Shown piece after piece: positions 7,474 through 16,385 of a stretch of DNA of 64,000 nt. The DNA is from Roseateles subflavus. GTDB taxonomy: Bacteria; Pseudomonadota; Gammaproteobacteria; Burkholderiales; Burkholderiaceae_C. Position 1 is the stretch's first letter. Each line of letters begins with the position of its first letter. A program made the position numbers and the translations under genes. The notes beneath the pieces were generated by a model that was not told the origin of the DNA, ran no database searches, and saw nothing but the letters and a program-made list of their open reading frames with translations. The stretch spans positions 1 to 64,000 of the forward strand of contig NZ_JASVDS010000004.1 in NCBI RefSeq assembly GCF_030285365.1. The letters are read 5' to 3'.

Positions 7474-10125
7474 ATGAGGACCCTTGGACGTTCCCGTTTT
7501 CCGCTCAATGCCGTCGCCGTTGCGACCCTGAGCTGTCTGGCCCCCTGGGCGGCGGCGCAGGGACAGGCTCCCGCTGCCGATGCCGCCGCCAAGCCTGACA
7601 AGAACGAGCTGCCGACGATCACGGTGAACGCCACCCGTGTGTCCTCGGGGTTGATGCAGACGCCGGTGGCGGTCACCGCCATCACGCAGGAGTCGCTCAC
7701 CCGCAGCGGCATCACCGATGTGCGCGGCCTCTCCGCCTCGGTGCCCAACCTGCAGATATCCTCGGGCGCGGATTCGGGTGTGCAGATCAACATCCGCGGC
7801 GTCGGCTCCACCAACTTCACCGAGATCGGCGATCCCGCCGTGGGCCTGCACGTCGACGGCCTGTACTCGCCCCGACCCCAGGGGGCGCTGGCGCTGATGT
7901 TCGACCTCGAGCAGGTGGAGGTTCTGCGCGGGCCGCAGGGCACGCTCTTCGGACGCAACTCCACGGGCGGCAGCGTCAACATCATTCCCGCCAAGCCCGA
8001 GTTCGGCAGCACCTACGGCAGCGCCGAGCTCGACCTGGGCAGCTACCGCAAGCGCCAGCTCAACCTCGTGCAGAACTTCGGCGTCAGCAAGGAGCTGGCC
8101 CTGCGCGCGACGTTCAGCAAGGTCAAGCGCGACGGCTGGATCCAGCAGCAGCAGGACTTCACCGACGTCGACATCCCCGCGCTCGGCTGGGCGGCGGACG
8201 GCATCCCTGATGTCGACCAGCGCCGCAACACGCCCGTGAAGCGCAGCGGCTACTACTACAACCGCGACGAGTGGGCGGCCCGGCTGTCCGCGCGGCTCAA
8301 GCCCCGGCCGGAGCTGGACTGGCTCGTCAGCTACGAGCGCTTCCAGAACAATGCCGCCGGCGACATCGAGATGAAGGACTGCGAGCAGGCGGCCGGCACG
8401 CGCTTCGCCTGCACAGGCGGCCCGTGGGAGGTGAAGGTCAATGTGCCGGGCAAGACCGACATGAGCATGGACACGCTGCGCTCGCGCCTGGTCTGGACGC
8501 CCGCGCCGGGCAGCACGATCGAGTACGGCTTCGCGCGGGCCAACCAGCGGCGCAGCCAGCAGAGCGATGACGATGCCGGCTACCACCCGCTGGCCAGCGA
8601 GGTCACGGTGAGCCGTCCCGTCGGGCCGGCTGGCGATGAGGGCGTGTGGCCGGTGCGGGACGAGACGTCCTTCACGCTGGGCTCCAAGTACCTCTCCACC
8701 GTGCACGAGCTGCAGTACAAGCGCCAGAGCGACGATCTGCAGCTGGTCACCGGCGTCTTCTGGATGCACGAGAAGAACGCCATCGACTACGCGCAGGAGC
8801 AGCTGGTGACCGTGCCCTACGGCTTCCCCACCAGCCAGTTCTATCACCAGCCCAACCGCCAGGTCGACGCCAAGGCCGTCTTCGCGCAGGCCGACTGGAC
8901 CTTCCGGCCCGGCTGGACCGCCACCCTCGGCGGCCGCTTCAGCCACGACAGCAAGACCGACCAGGGCGGCCAGGTCTACGGCGGCTGGGACGGCAAGACC
9001 CCGGCCTACTACAACGGCCTCTTCAACCCGGGCACGCCCGGTACGCCGGGCTTCCAGGCGCACAACGGACACCAGCTGACCGAGGCCATGGGGCCGCTCG
9101 CCGGTGTCGGTGCCTACGCCCTGTGGGGCGAGCCGGCCGGCAACGACCATTCCGAGAGCTGGCGCAAGTTCACCTACCGCCTCGGCCTGAGCCACCAGAT
9201 CACCCCCAACGACATGGCCTACACCTCGCTGGCCACGGGCTACAAGGCCGGGGGCTTCGGGGACAAGGACGATCGCTGCGGCGACAAGGAGTGCGTGGAC
9301 GGACCGGCCGGCCCGCAGTACAGCTTCTTCCCCTACAAGCCCGAGACCGTCACCAACTTCGAGCTGGGCTACAAGGGCCTCATGCTCAACCGGCGCCTGA
9401 GCCTGGCCGTGACCGCCTTCTTCAGCCAGTACCGGGACATGCAGGTCACGGGCGACTTCTTCGCGAGCCGGATCAAGCGCAACGAGCCGTGCCCCGCGGA
9501 CAAGCCCACCTGCGACATCGTGGTGAAGTGGCAGACGGTGAACGTCGGCGTGGTCGACATCCCGGGCCTCGAGGTCGAGCTGGACTACAAGCCCTGGGCG
9601 GGCGCGCGCCTGGGCGGCTTCTTCTCGTACATCAACAGCAAGATGCGCAACTACCGCACCTTCAACGACGGCTGGAACTGCGGCGTGCGCGAGGAGATGG
9701 GCGCGCCGGCCTGCCCGGCGGCCTACGACGGCAGCGAGGCGGAGCTGCGCGGCCGCCAGATCTACGACATCACGGGCAACCACCTGCCGCTGTCGCCCAA
9801 GTACACCTTCGGGATCAACTTCGCGCAGACCTTCGAGGTGGGCGGCTATGAGATCACGCCGTGGGTGAACGTGAAGTGGCAGGACAAGATGTACTTCACG
9901 CTGCGCAACCTCGACAACCCGCACATCTCCGATGCGCAGAAGGCCTTCGCCAAGGTCGATGCCAGCGTGCGCATCAACGCGCCGAAGTACTGGCACGCGG
10001 AGCTCTATGTGCTGAATGCGACGAACCAGATGACCCGGAACTCGGCCAGGGATGGCGGCGGCTTTGTCCGCGGCACCTGGAACGATCCGAGAACGGTGGG
10101 CATCCGACTGGGGGTGGACTACTGA
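7474..10125 (+). CDS. TonB-dependent outer-membrane receptor
   Basis: An 883-aa outer-membrane active transporter. Residues ~1-30 form a signal peptide ending AAAQG. A TonB-box-like stretch (LPTITVNATRV, ~43-53) follows, then a plug domain with VEVLRGPQGTLFGRNSTGGSVN, then a 22-strand barrel ending in an aromatic residue (GVDY). A good ribosome-binding site (AGGAG, 7463-7467) fixes the ATG at 7474. It is the last gene of the ROK-controlled locus and probably imports the oligosaccharides made by, or destined for, the GH9 enzyme. A siderophore role is possible for this superfamily but the neighbours argue for carbohydrate. It lacks an N-terminal signalling domain for an anti-sigma factor. Confidence 0.92.
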   Translation: MRTLGRSRFPLNAVAVATLSCLAPWAAAQGQAPAADAAAKPDKNELPTITVNATRVSSGLMQTPVAVTAITQESLTRSGITDVRGLSASVPNLQISSGADSGVQINIRGVGSTNFTEIGDPAVGLHVDGLYSPRPQGALALMFDLEQVEVLRGPQGTLFGRNSTGGSVNIIPAKPEFGSTYGSAELDLGSYRKRQLNLVQNFGVSKELALRATFSKVKRDGWIQQQQDFTDVDIPALGWAADGIPDVDQRRNTPVKRSGYYYNRDEWAARLSARLKPRPELDWLVSYERFQNNAAGDIEMKDCEQAAGTRFACTGGPWEVKVNVPGKTDMSMDTLRSRLVWTPAPGSTIEYGFARANQRRSQQSDDDAGYHPLASEVTVSRPVGPAGDEGVWPVRDETSFTLGSKYLSTVHELQYKRQSDDLQLVTGVFWMHEKNAIDYAQEQLVTVPYGFPTSQFYHQPNRQVDAKAVFAQADWTFRPGWTATLGGRFSHDSKTDQGGQVYGGWDGKTPAYYNGLFNPGTPGTPGFQAHNGHQLTEAMGPLAGVGAYALWGEPAGNDHSESWRKFTYRLGLSHQITPNDMAYTSLATGYKAGGFGDKDDRCGDKECVDGPAGPQYSFFPYKPETVTNFELGYKGLMLNRRLSLAVTAFFSQYRDMQVTGDFFASRIKRNEPCPADKPTCDIVVKWQTVNVGVVDIPGLEVELDYKPWAGARLGGFFSYINSKMRNYRTFNDGWNCGVREEMGAPACPAAYDGSEAELRGRQIYDITGNHLPLSPKYTFGINFAQTFEVGGYEITPWVNVKWQDKMYFTLRNLDNPHISDAQKAFAKVDASVRINAPKYWHAELYVLNATNQMTRNSARDGGGFVRGTWNDPRTVGIRLGVDY

Positions 10126-10159
10126 CCCAGACCCACCTCAGCACTGCACCATGCAAACA

Positions 10160-10190
10160 AAAACGCCCCGGAGTCCTCCGGGGCGTTTTT
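10160..10190. terminator. Bidirectional intrinsic terminator
   Basis: AAAACGCCCCGGAG-TC-CTCCGGGGCGTTTT is a perfect hairpin with A-run on one side and T-run on the other. It lies between the TonB-receptor gene (plus) and the leucine dehydrogenase gene (minus) and would end both converging transcripts. Confidence 0.92.
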
Positions 10191-10207
10191 CATTCAGGGG
10201 CGAAGGC

Positions 10208-11302
10208 TCAGGCCGGCTTCACGAGCTTCGAGCGGGCCCAGGCGTCGGCTTCACGGCCCGGCGTGTTGCCCGAGACCTGGATGCGCTCCAGCAGCTCGGC
10301 CACGCGGCCGCGGATCTCGCCGACCTCGGCCATCACCTTGGATTCTTCGCCTTCGTTGCGGAACTCGCGGGCCACGCTGACGATGCCGCCGGCATTGACC
10401 AGGTAGTCCGGCAGGTAGGTGATGCCGCGGGCCTGCAGGGCGTCACCGTCGGCCACGGTGGCCAGCTGGTTGTTGGCCGCACCGGCGATCAGCTTGGCCT
10501 GGATGGCGGGGATGCTCTGGGTGTTGAGCACGGCGCCCAGCGCGCAGGGCGCCAGCACGTCGGCCTGGACCGACAGGATCTCGCCGACGCTCACGGCGCG
10601 GGCGCCCAGCTCGGCCTGCGCACGGGCGACCTTGTCCGCGTTGACGTCCGCCACGACCAGCTTCGCGCCGGCCTTGTGCAGGAACTCGGCCAGGTGCCAG
10701 CCCACGGCGCCGAGGCCCTGCAGTGCGACGGTCACGCCGTCCAGCGAGCTGCGGCCCAGCACGCGCTTCACGCCTTCGTCGATGGAGACGAACACGCCCC
10801 AGGCGGTCTTGGGGCTGGGGTCGCCACCGAAGGCGCCTTCACGCGGGATGCCGCTCACGAACTGGGTGTGCTGCTGCACCACGCGCATGTCGGCGGTGGT
10901 GGTGCCCACGTCTTCCGCGGTGATGTAGGCGCCGTTGAGCGAAGCCACGGCGCGGCCGAAGGCGGCGAACAGGGCGGGGCGGTCGAAGTCGCCGGCCGGC
11001 TTGATGATCACGGCCTTGCCGCCGCCGAAGGGCAGGTTGGCCAGGGCGTTCTTGAGGCTCATGCCCTGCGACAGGCGCAGCGCATCGTTCAGCGCGGCCA
11101 GCTCGTTGTCGTAGGTCCAGAAGCGGCAGCCACCGAAGGCAGGGCCGCGGGCGGTGCTGTGCACGGCCAGGATGGTCTTCAGACCGGTCTGCTCGTCGGT
11201 GGCGAAGAGCACGCGCTCATGGGCGGGTTGCTCAGGCAGGCCGAACAGGGAGGAGGGGATGGAAGCCGGCGATTCGCTCAGGGCGCGGACGAGGTCAGAC
11301 AT
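10208..11302 (-). CDS. Leucine dehydrogenase (Glu/Leu/Phe/Val dehydrogenase family)
   Basis: A 364-aa NAD-dependent amino-acid dehydrogenase that interconverts branched-chain amino acids and their 2-oxo acids with ammonia. The N-terminal substrate domain has GPAFGGCRFW (~53-62) and the Gly-rich motif with two functional lysines (MSLKNALANLPFGGGKAVI; K84 and K96). The Rossmann motif GLGAVG is at 196-201. Length and these motifs match leucine dehydrogenase better than the ~450-aa glutamate enzymes. A dioxygenase gene of the isoleucine-hydroxylase family lies 222 bp upstream on the same strand, suggesting a shared role in branched-chain amino-acid chemistry. Phenylalanine or valine specificity cannot be excluded. 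Confidence 0.88.
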   Translation of the reverse strand: MSDLVRALSESPASIPSSLFGLPEQPAHERVLFATDEQTGLKTILAVHSTARGPAFGGCRFWTYDNELAALNDALRLSQGMSLKNALANLPFGGGKAVIIKPAGDFDRPALFAAFGRAVASLNGAYITAEDVGTTTADMRVVQQHTQFVSGIPREGAFGGDPSPKTAWGVFVSIDEGVKRVLGRSSLDGVTVALQGLGAVGWHLAEFLHKAGAKLVVADVNADKVARAQAELGARAVSVGEILSVQADVLAPCALGAVLNTQSIPAIQAKLIAGAANNQLATVADGDALQARGITYLPDYLVNAGGIVSVAREFRNEGEESKVMAEVGEIRGRVAELLERIQVSGNTPGREADAWARSKLVKPA

Positions 11303-11524
11303 GGCGTGCTTGCACTTGTGATGCGAGAGAGGGATGGCGCCACACCTGTCCGGTCAAGCCCGGCCCAGGCCACGTGGCGGCGGATCAGCACGGCTTGTGG
11401 CCGCGCTGGGCCCGAAGTGTAGGGGGGACGGGGGCCTCGCGCTTTCGTCAAAGCGCAAGCATTCGGCATGCCGTGATGCATGCCACGCATCCCCGCGGGC
11501 CGGCGCCGTGCGCGGCGGCGGGGG

Positions 11525-12259
11525 TCAGACCGGGTCCTGGAAGCTGCCGCGGCGCAGGGTCACGACGAGGGTGTCCCGGTGGCCGTGCTCGGCCGCGGGC
11601 TGGATGGGCGTGGTCTCGTGGATGACGCGCTCGTCGTCCAGCAGCAGCAGGGTCCAGGGCTCCTGCAGCGTGAAGCGCTCGCCGCGCGGGCCGTCGGCCT
11701 CGAAGACGCGCGACTCGCCGCCCTTGATGCCGACACGGCTCACCAGGAAGACGGCCACCAGGTCCACGCCATCGCGGTGCGCACCTTCGGGCGTCGGTCG
11801 GCCGATGCCGTCCGTGGTGTCGATGCGGAACTGGTGCGTCTCGATGAACCAGGGCTGCGGTCCCTTGAGCGCATCGGCGGCACGCGCCAGGCGCAGCAGC
11901 AGCGTCTGCCAGGCGGGCAGGGCGGCCAGGGCCGGCTGGACGGGCTCGAACCAGCGCTCGAGGCCGCCGTGCAGGGCGTTGTAGTCCAGCGGCTGCCAGT
12001 GGGCGCGGTGGCCCTGCTGGCGAAGCTCGCCGTCCGCGACGACGAAGCTGCCGTGGCGCCGGAATCGGTAGCGGCCGCCGTCACGCAGATGGGTGTCCGG
12101 CGGCAGGTCGTCCCAGAAGGGCGCGAGCGCCTGCAGGTCCTCGGCCGGGATCTCCGCCCAGTGGCAGAGGCCCTCCGGGGCGATGACGGCCGCGCCCAGC
12201 TCGCGCAGGCGATCCTCGAACTGGCTGGCGCTGGCGTAGGGCGGCGGGAAGTGCTTCAT
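11525..12259 (-). CDS. 2OG-Fe(II) dioxygenase family protein (isoleucine-hydroxylase-like)
   Basis: A 244-aa protein that I place in the 2OG-Fe dioxygenase family that includes the Bacillus thuringiensis L-isoleucine 4-hydroxylase (PF10014). The iron facial triad is readable as H161-x-D163 and H214, with R228 as the likely 2-oxoglutarate ligand. The surrounding text (PEGAHRDGVDLVAV, GGESRVFE, LLLDDERVIHETTPI) fits the double-stranded beta-helix strands. The start at 12259 was chosen because the upstream in-frame extension is a shadow of the next gene. The substrate is unknown. The nearby leucine dehydrogenase makes a free aliphatic amino acid a reasonable guess. Confidence 0.78.
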   Translation of the reverse strand: MKHFPPPYASASQFEDRLRELGAAVIAPEGLCHWAEIPAEDLQALAPFWDDLPPDTHLRDGGRYRFRRHGSFVVADGELRQQGHRAHWQPLDYNALHGGLERWFEPVQPALAALPAWQTLLLRLARAADALKGPQPWFIETHQFRIDTTDGIGRPTPEGAHRDGVDLVAVFLVSRVGIKGGESRVFEADGPRGERFTLQEPWTLLLLDDERVIHETTPIQPAAEHGHRDTLVVTLRRGSFQDPV

Positions 12260-12335
12260 GAGGGCAAGTATGAGGCTGTCATGCGGCCCGCGAGGGCCCG
12301 CCCGAAGAGGCGCGGGCGCCAGGCGTGCGCGGCGC

Positions 12336-13373
12336 TCAGGCGCCGTGCTTGTCGGCTTCGGAGGTGAAGGCGTCGGCGTAGAACTCGTCGGCGGGCAGGC
12401 CGCCCTGCGCGCTGAAGTCCCTCTTGGCGCTCTCCACCATGATGGGCGCGCCACAGGCATAGACCTGGAAGCCAGCGAGGTCCGGCAGGTCGGCCAGCAC
12501 GGCCTGGTGCACGAAGCCGGTGCGGCCGGTCCAGGCGTCCTCGGCCTTGGGTTCGGACAGCACGGGCACGTAGCGCAGCGTGGGCATCGCGGCGGCGGTC
12601 TGCGCGGCCCAGTCGTGCAGGTACAGGTCCGACTGGCTGCGGCAGCCCCAGTACAGGTGCACCGGACGGGTCAGGCCCAGGTGCTGGATGCGCTCGAGGA
12701 TGGCCTTGATGGGCGCGAAGCCGGTGCCGCTGGCGAGCAGCACGATGGGCTTGTCGCTGTCCTCGCGCAGGAAGAAGCTGCCGAAGGGGCCTTCCATGCG
12801 CAGGATGTCCTTCTCCTTGAGCGCACCGAAGACGTGGTCGGTGAACTTGCCGCCGGGCATGTGGCGGATGTGCAGCTCGATGGCGGCCGGCGTGCCCAGG
12901 TTGTGGGGCGCATTGGCCATCGAGTAGCTGCGGCGGGCGCCGTCGCGCAGGATGAACTCGACGTACTGGCCGGCATGGAACTGGAAGTTCTGATTGGCGG
13001 CCAGCTGCATGCGGATCACCGCGACATCCGGGGCGGGCTTCTCGATGCTGATGACGCGGCTGGGCAGCTTCAGCACCGGAAACTCGCCGGCGCCCGGCAC
13101 GGTGCGGGCTTCCAGCACGCAGTCGGTCTGGGGCGTGGCACAGCAGGTCAGGACGAGACCCTGGGCCTCTTCCTCGGCGCTCAGCGCCTTGGCCTGGTGG
13201 GCACCATGGATCACGCGGCCTTCCAGCAGCTTGCTCTTGCAAGAGCCGCAGGCGCCGTCCTTGCAGCCGTAGGGCAGGCCGATGCCCTGGCGGATGGCGG
13301 CGCCGAGCAGGGTTTCATCGCGTTCGACGGCAAACTCGCGGCCGCTGGGCTGGACGGTGATCTGGAAGTTCAT
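12336..13373 (-). CDS. 2Fe-2S ferredoxin:NAD(P)H reductase (AscD / CDP-glucoseen reductase-like)
   Basis: A 345-aa electron-transfer flavoprotein. The N-terminal plant-type ferredoxin domain has C37, C42, C45 and C77/C78 (GCKDGACGSCKSKL, TCCATP). It is followed by an FAD-binding barrel (RRSYSMAN, ~147-154) and an NAD(P)-binding domain (LLASGTGFAPIKAIL, ~208). In Burkholderiales this architecture is usually annotated as CDP-6-deoxy-delta-3,4-glucoseen reductase, but it normally stands away from deoxysugar genes, as here, and its partner is unclear. The start at 13373 gives the standard ferredoxin beginning; a longer frame upstream lacks homology. Confidence 0.85.
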   Translation of the reverse strand: MNFQITVQPSGREFAVERDETLLGAAIRQGIGLPYGCKDGACGSCKSKLLEGRVIHGAHQAKALSAEEEAQGLVLTCCATPQTDCVLEARTVPGAGEFPVLKLPSRVISIEKPAPDVAVIRMQLAANQNFQFHAGQYVEFILRDGARRSYSMANAPHNLGTPAAIELHIRHMPGGKFTDHVFGALKEKDILRMEGPFGSFFLREDSDKPIVLLASGTGFAPIKAILERIQHLGLTRPVHLYWGCRSQSDLYLHDWAAQTAAAMPTLRYVPVLSEPKAEDAWTGRTGFVHQAVLADLPDLAGFQVYACGAPIMVESAKRDFSAQGGLPADEFYADAFTSEADKHGA

Positions 13374-13524
13374 GGTGAAGGGGTCCGGACAAGAAACCGG
13401 CCCGTGCACCGCCGTGCCAGGGAGGCAGCGGCGGGCGGGCCGTACACTGGCCCGACATTCTGCCTGAGCAGCCCCGCCCCGGGAGCGCCGGGCCTTTCGG
13501 CATTGACCGCCCCACGCTTCGCCC

Positions 13525-14463
13525 ATGCCCCGTTCTCATCCCGCTCGCCCCTCGACGACCTCGACCACCCCGGCGGGCGCGGTCGCACCCCGCCTGCTGA
13601 TCGTCGGCTGCGGCGATGTCGGGATGCGTGTGCTGCGCCGGGTGCCGCCGGGCTGGGAGGTCTTCGCGCTGACGTCCTCGCCCGCCCGCCGCGAAGTGCT
13701 GCGGGCGGCCGGTGCGATCCCGCTGCTGGGCAATCTCGACGATCCCCGCAGCCTGCGGCGGCTGGCCGGCCTGGCCACGCATGTGCTGCATCTGGCGCCG
13801 CCGCAGGCGAGCGGGGCCCGCGACGAACGCACGCGCCATCTGCTCCACGCGCTGCGCCGCGGACCGGCCCCCGGGGTGCTCGTGTATGCCAGCACGACGG
13901 GCGTCTACGGCGACGCGGGAGGCGCGTGGCTGGACGAGACCTCCGCGCTGCGGCCGCGCTCGGACCGCGCGCACCGCCGGGTGGACGCCGAGCGCGCGCT
14001 GCGGGCCTTCGGCCAGGCCACGGGCGCGCACGTGGGCGTGCTGCGCGTGCCGGGCATCTACGCTTGGGACCGCGAGGGCGGCCACCCGCGCGAGCGCCTG
14101 GCGCGGGGCACGCCGGTGCTGGCGGCGGCGGACGACGTCTACACCAACCACATCCATGCGGACGACCTTGCCCGGGCCTGCCTGCGCACGCTGCTGCGGG
14201 CGCCGGCGGGGCGGGTGTTCAACGTCTGCGACGACACCCAGCTGCGCATGGGCGACTACTTCGATCTGGCGGCGGACCTCTGCGGCCTGCCGCGCCCGCC
14301 GCGCATCAGCCGCGAGGAGGCGAGGGCGCAGATGTCACCGATGCAGCTGAGCTTCATGGCGGAGTCCCGCCGGCTGCGCAACGAGCGCCTGTACCGCGAG
14401 CTGCGCCTGCGCCTGCAGTACGCCGATGTGAGGGACGGCCTCCTGGCGGGGCGTCCCGGCTGA
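13525..14463 (+). CDS. NAD(P)-dependent epimerase/dehydratase family protein (YeeZ-like extended SDR)
   Basis: A 312-aa extended short-chain dehydrogenase-like protein. It has a Rossmann start RLLIVGCGDVGMRVLRR (~23-39), and the active-site strand reads VYASTTGVYGD. The usual YxxxK is not evident: the Tyr is in GVYGD, and the Lys position appears altered (RAHRRVDAER), as in other members of this SDR subgroup. The substrate is unknown. It is divergent from the 2Fe-2S reductase with ~150 bp between. The first ~20 residues are Pro/Ser/Thr-rich and poorly conserved-looking, so the true start may lie slightly downstream. Confidence 0.78.
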   Translation: MPRSHPARPSTTSTTPAGAVAPRLLIVGCGDVGMRVLRRVPPGWEVFALTSSPARREVLRAAGAIPLLGNLDDPRSLRRLAGLATHVLHLAPPQASGARDERTRHLLHALRRGPAPGVLVYASTTGVYGDAGGAWLDETSALRPRSDRAHRRVDAERALRAFGQATGAHVGVLRVPGIYAWDREGGHPRERLARGTPVLAAADDVYTNHIHADDLARACLRTLLRAPAGRVFNVCDDTQLRMGDYFDLAADLCGLPRPPRISREEARAQMSPMQLSFMAESRRLRNERLYRELRLRLQYADVRDGLLAGRPG

Positions 14464-14484
14464 GCGGCTTAGCCGTCCCGCGGT

Positions 14485-15063
14485 TCAGCGGCGACGGCCG
14501 CCGCGCCAATGGTTCAGCAGCAGCCACGCGCCGATCATGCCGCCCAGGTGGGCAAAGTGCGCGACGCCGCTGGCACCGCTCAGGCCCATCAGCAGCTCCA
14601 GGGCGCCGAAGATCGCCACGAAGACCTTGGCCTTCATCGGGATGGGCGGGAACAGCGGCATGATGATGCGGTCCGGGAACAGCATGCCGAAGCCGAGCAG
14701 CAGGCCGAAGAGGGCGCCGGAGGCGCCGACGGTCGGTGCCATCGAGCCGATCACCGCGGTGAAGAGCAGCTGCATCGCCGCCGCACTCAGCGTCGAGGCC
14801 ACGAGCAGCTGCAGGTAGCGCTTCTGCCCGAACACCATCTCCAGCTCGGAGCCGAACATCCACAGGCCGAGCATGTTGAAGAACAGATGCATCGCGTCGC
14901 CGTGCAGGAAGGCGTAGCTCACCATCTGCCAGGGCATGAAGTAGCCGCTGCTGATCGGCCACAGGGCCAGCCAGGGCTTCCACTCGGGCACCAGGATGAA
15001 CAGGCAGAAGAAGCCCACGCAGGCCAGCATGAAGGCTTTGGTGACGGGCGGCAGTTGGGGCAT
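14485..15063 (-). CDS. Rhomboid-family intramembrane serine protease
   Basis: A 192-aa integral membrane protein with six hydrophobic segments. The catalytic Ser is S115 in GASGALFG and the catalytic His is H172 in HFAHLGG. HLFFNM supplies the oxyanion-hole region (N63). It would cleave transmembrane substrates within the inner membrane. The compact six-helix layout without an N-terminal domain is typical of betaproteobacterial rhomboids. It starts near a tRNA-Leu gene and its terminator, so it is likely transcribed separately. Substrates are unknown. Confidence 0.92.
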   Translation of the reverse strand: MPQLPPVTKAFMLACVGFFCLFILVPEWKPWLALWPISSGYFMPWQMVSYAFLHGDAMHLFFNMLGLWMFGSELEMVFGQKRYLQLLVASTLSAAAMQLLFTAVIGSMAPTVGASGALFGLLLGFGMLFPDRIIMPLFPPIPMKAKVFVAIFGALELLMGLSGASGVAHFAHLGGMIGAWLLLNHWRGGRRR

Positions 15064-15174
15064 GGTGTCAGGTCTTGCGCAAGCGGGGCGGGGGCCCCGG
15101 AACGCTCGGAGTGTATGCGTCTGTACAGCCACCGACCGGCGCAGGGGGCGCCCCGCGGGCGGCGCCGGAAACGA

Positions 15175-15198
15175 AAAAACCACCTCGCGGTGGTTTTT
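15175..15198 (-). terminator. Intrinsic terminator downstream of tRNA-Leu
   Basis: AAAAACCACC-TCGC-GGTGGTTTTT is a perfect hairpin located just 3' of the tRNA-Leu gene (minus strand), with T-runs in both directions. It would end the tRNA transcript before the rhomboid gene. Confidence 0.9.
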
Positions 15199-15221
15199 CT
15201 CTGCGTGCAGCGCCCTGGCTG

Positions 15222-15306
15222 TGGTGCCCGGAGTCGGACTCGAACCGACACGCCTTGCGGCGGGGGATTTTGAGTCCCCTGCGTCTACCGATTTCGCCAT
15301 CCGGGC
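15222..15306 (-). tRNA. tRNA-Leu (anticodon CAA)
   Basis: On the minus strand the 85-nt gene runs from GCCCGGATGGCG (acceptor and start of D arm) to TCCGGGCACCA, with the CCA end encoded. The anticodon stem-loop is GGGGA-CTCAAAA-TCCCC, giving anticodon CAA, which reads UUG. The long variable arm (CGCCGCAAGGCG) and the T loop (GGTTCGAGTCC) fit a class II leucine tRNA. No integrase or attachment-site duplication was seen next to it. Confidence 0.97.
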
Positions 15307-15454
15307 CGAAGGGTGCCTTACGCAAGCGGCGGATTATGCCATGCCTTCCCCGGCGGCTCCGGGCCGGTGGCCCGACACGCGCGGCAGGCCCCGCGCCATC
15401 GGTGCCAAGCCCTTCGGCCCGCGCAGGGCACCCCGCTGAGGGACAATCGCCGCC

Positions 15455-16366
15455 ATGAGCACAAAACAGTACCCGAGTCTGGAGGACGTGATCGGCAATA
15501 CGCCGCTGGTGCGTCTGCAACGCATCCTGGGGCCGGAGCTGGCGGCCCGCGGCAACGTGCTGCTGGGCAAGCTGGAGGGCAACAACCCCGCGGGTTCGGT
15601 CAAGGACCGCCCCGCCATCAGCATGATCCGCCGGGCCGAGGAGCGCGGCGAGATCAAGCCGGGCGATACCCTCATCGAGGCCACCTCGGGCAACACCGGC
15701 ATCGCGCTGGCCATGGCCGCCGCCATGCGCGGCTACCGCATGGTGCTGATCATGCCGGAGGACCTCTCCATCGAGCGCGCCCAGACCATGAAGGCCTTCG
15801 GCGCCGAGCTGATCCTGACTCCGCGCTCGGGTGGCATGGAATACGCCCGCGACCTCGCGGAGCAGATGCAGCGCGACGGCCGCGGTCGCGTGCTGGACCA
15901 GTTCGCCAACGAGGACAACGCCCGCATCCACTACGAGACGACGGGCCCCGAGATCTGGCGTGATACGGGCGGCGAGGTCACGCATTTCATCAGCGCCATG
16001 GGCACGACGGGCACCATCACCGGCACCTCGCGCTACCTGAAGGAGATGAACCCGGCCGTGCGGATCGTGGGCGCGCAGCCCGCGGAGGGCTCCCGCATTC
16101 CCGGCATCCGCAAGTGGCCCGAGGCCTATCTGCCCAAGATCTACCGCCCCGAGCAGGTCGACGAGCTGGTGCAGGTCAGCCAGAGCGATGCCGAGGACAT
16201 GGCCCGCCGCCTCGCCCGCGAGGAAGGCCTGTTCGCCGGCATCTCGGCCGCCGGCGCCTGCTGGGTCGCCCTGCAGCTGGCCCGCACCCTCAGCAACGCC
16301 ACGCTGGTCTTCGTGGTCTGCGATCGGGGTGATCGCTACCTGTCCACGGGTGTGTTCCCTGCCTAG
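15455..16366 (+). CDS. cysM: Cysteine synthase B (O-acetylserine sulfhydrylase)
   Basis: A 303-aa PLP enzyme that makes cysteine from O-acetylserine and sulfide or thiosulfate. The PLP lysine is K50 in NNPAGSVKDRPA. The phosphate-binding loop TSGNTG and the C-terminal SAAG (residues after LFAGI) are present. EGNNPAGSVKDRPA with the MxxxRGxR-type loop points to the CysM (B) isozyme rather than CysK. The short TusA-like gene starts 19 bp after its stop, which ties it to sulfur handling. A -10-like GACAAT lies just upstream of the ATG. Confidence 0.93.
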   Translation: MSTKQYPSLEDVIGNTPLVRLQRILGPELAARGNVLLGKLEGNNPAGSVKDRPAISMIRRAEERGEIKPGDTLIEATSGNTGIALAMAAAMRGYRMVLIMPEDLSIERAQTMKAFGAELILTPRSGGMEYARDLAEQMQRDGRGRVLDQFANEDNARIHYETTGPEIWRDTGGEVTHFISAMGTTGTITGTSRYLKEMNPAVRIVGAQPAEGSRIPGIRKWPEAYLPKIYRPEQVDELVQVSQSDAEDMARRLAREEGLFAGISAAGACWVALQLARTLSNATLVFVVCDRGDRYLSTGVFPA

Positions 16367-16385
16367 AATCGCCGCCAGGAAGGCA

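Noticed and set aside
15222-15306. tRNA-Leu as an attachment site for an integrated element
   Set aside because: No duplicated tRNA 3' end and no integrase or foreign-looking genes on either side.
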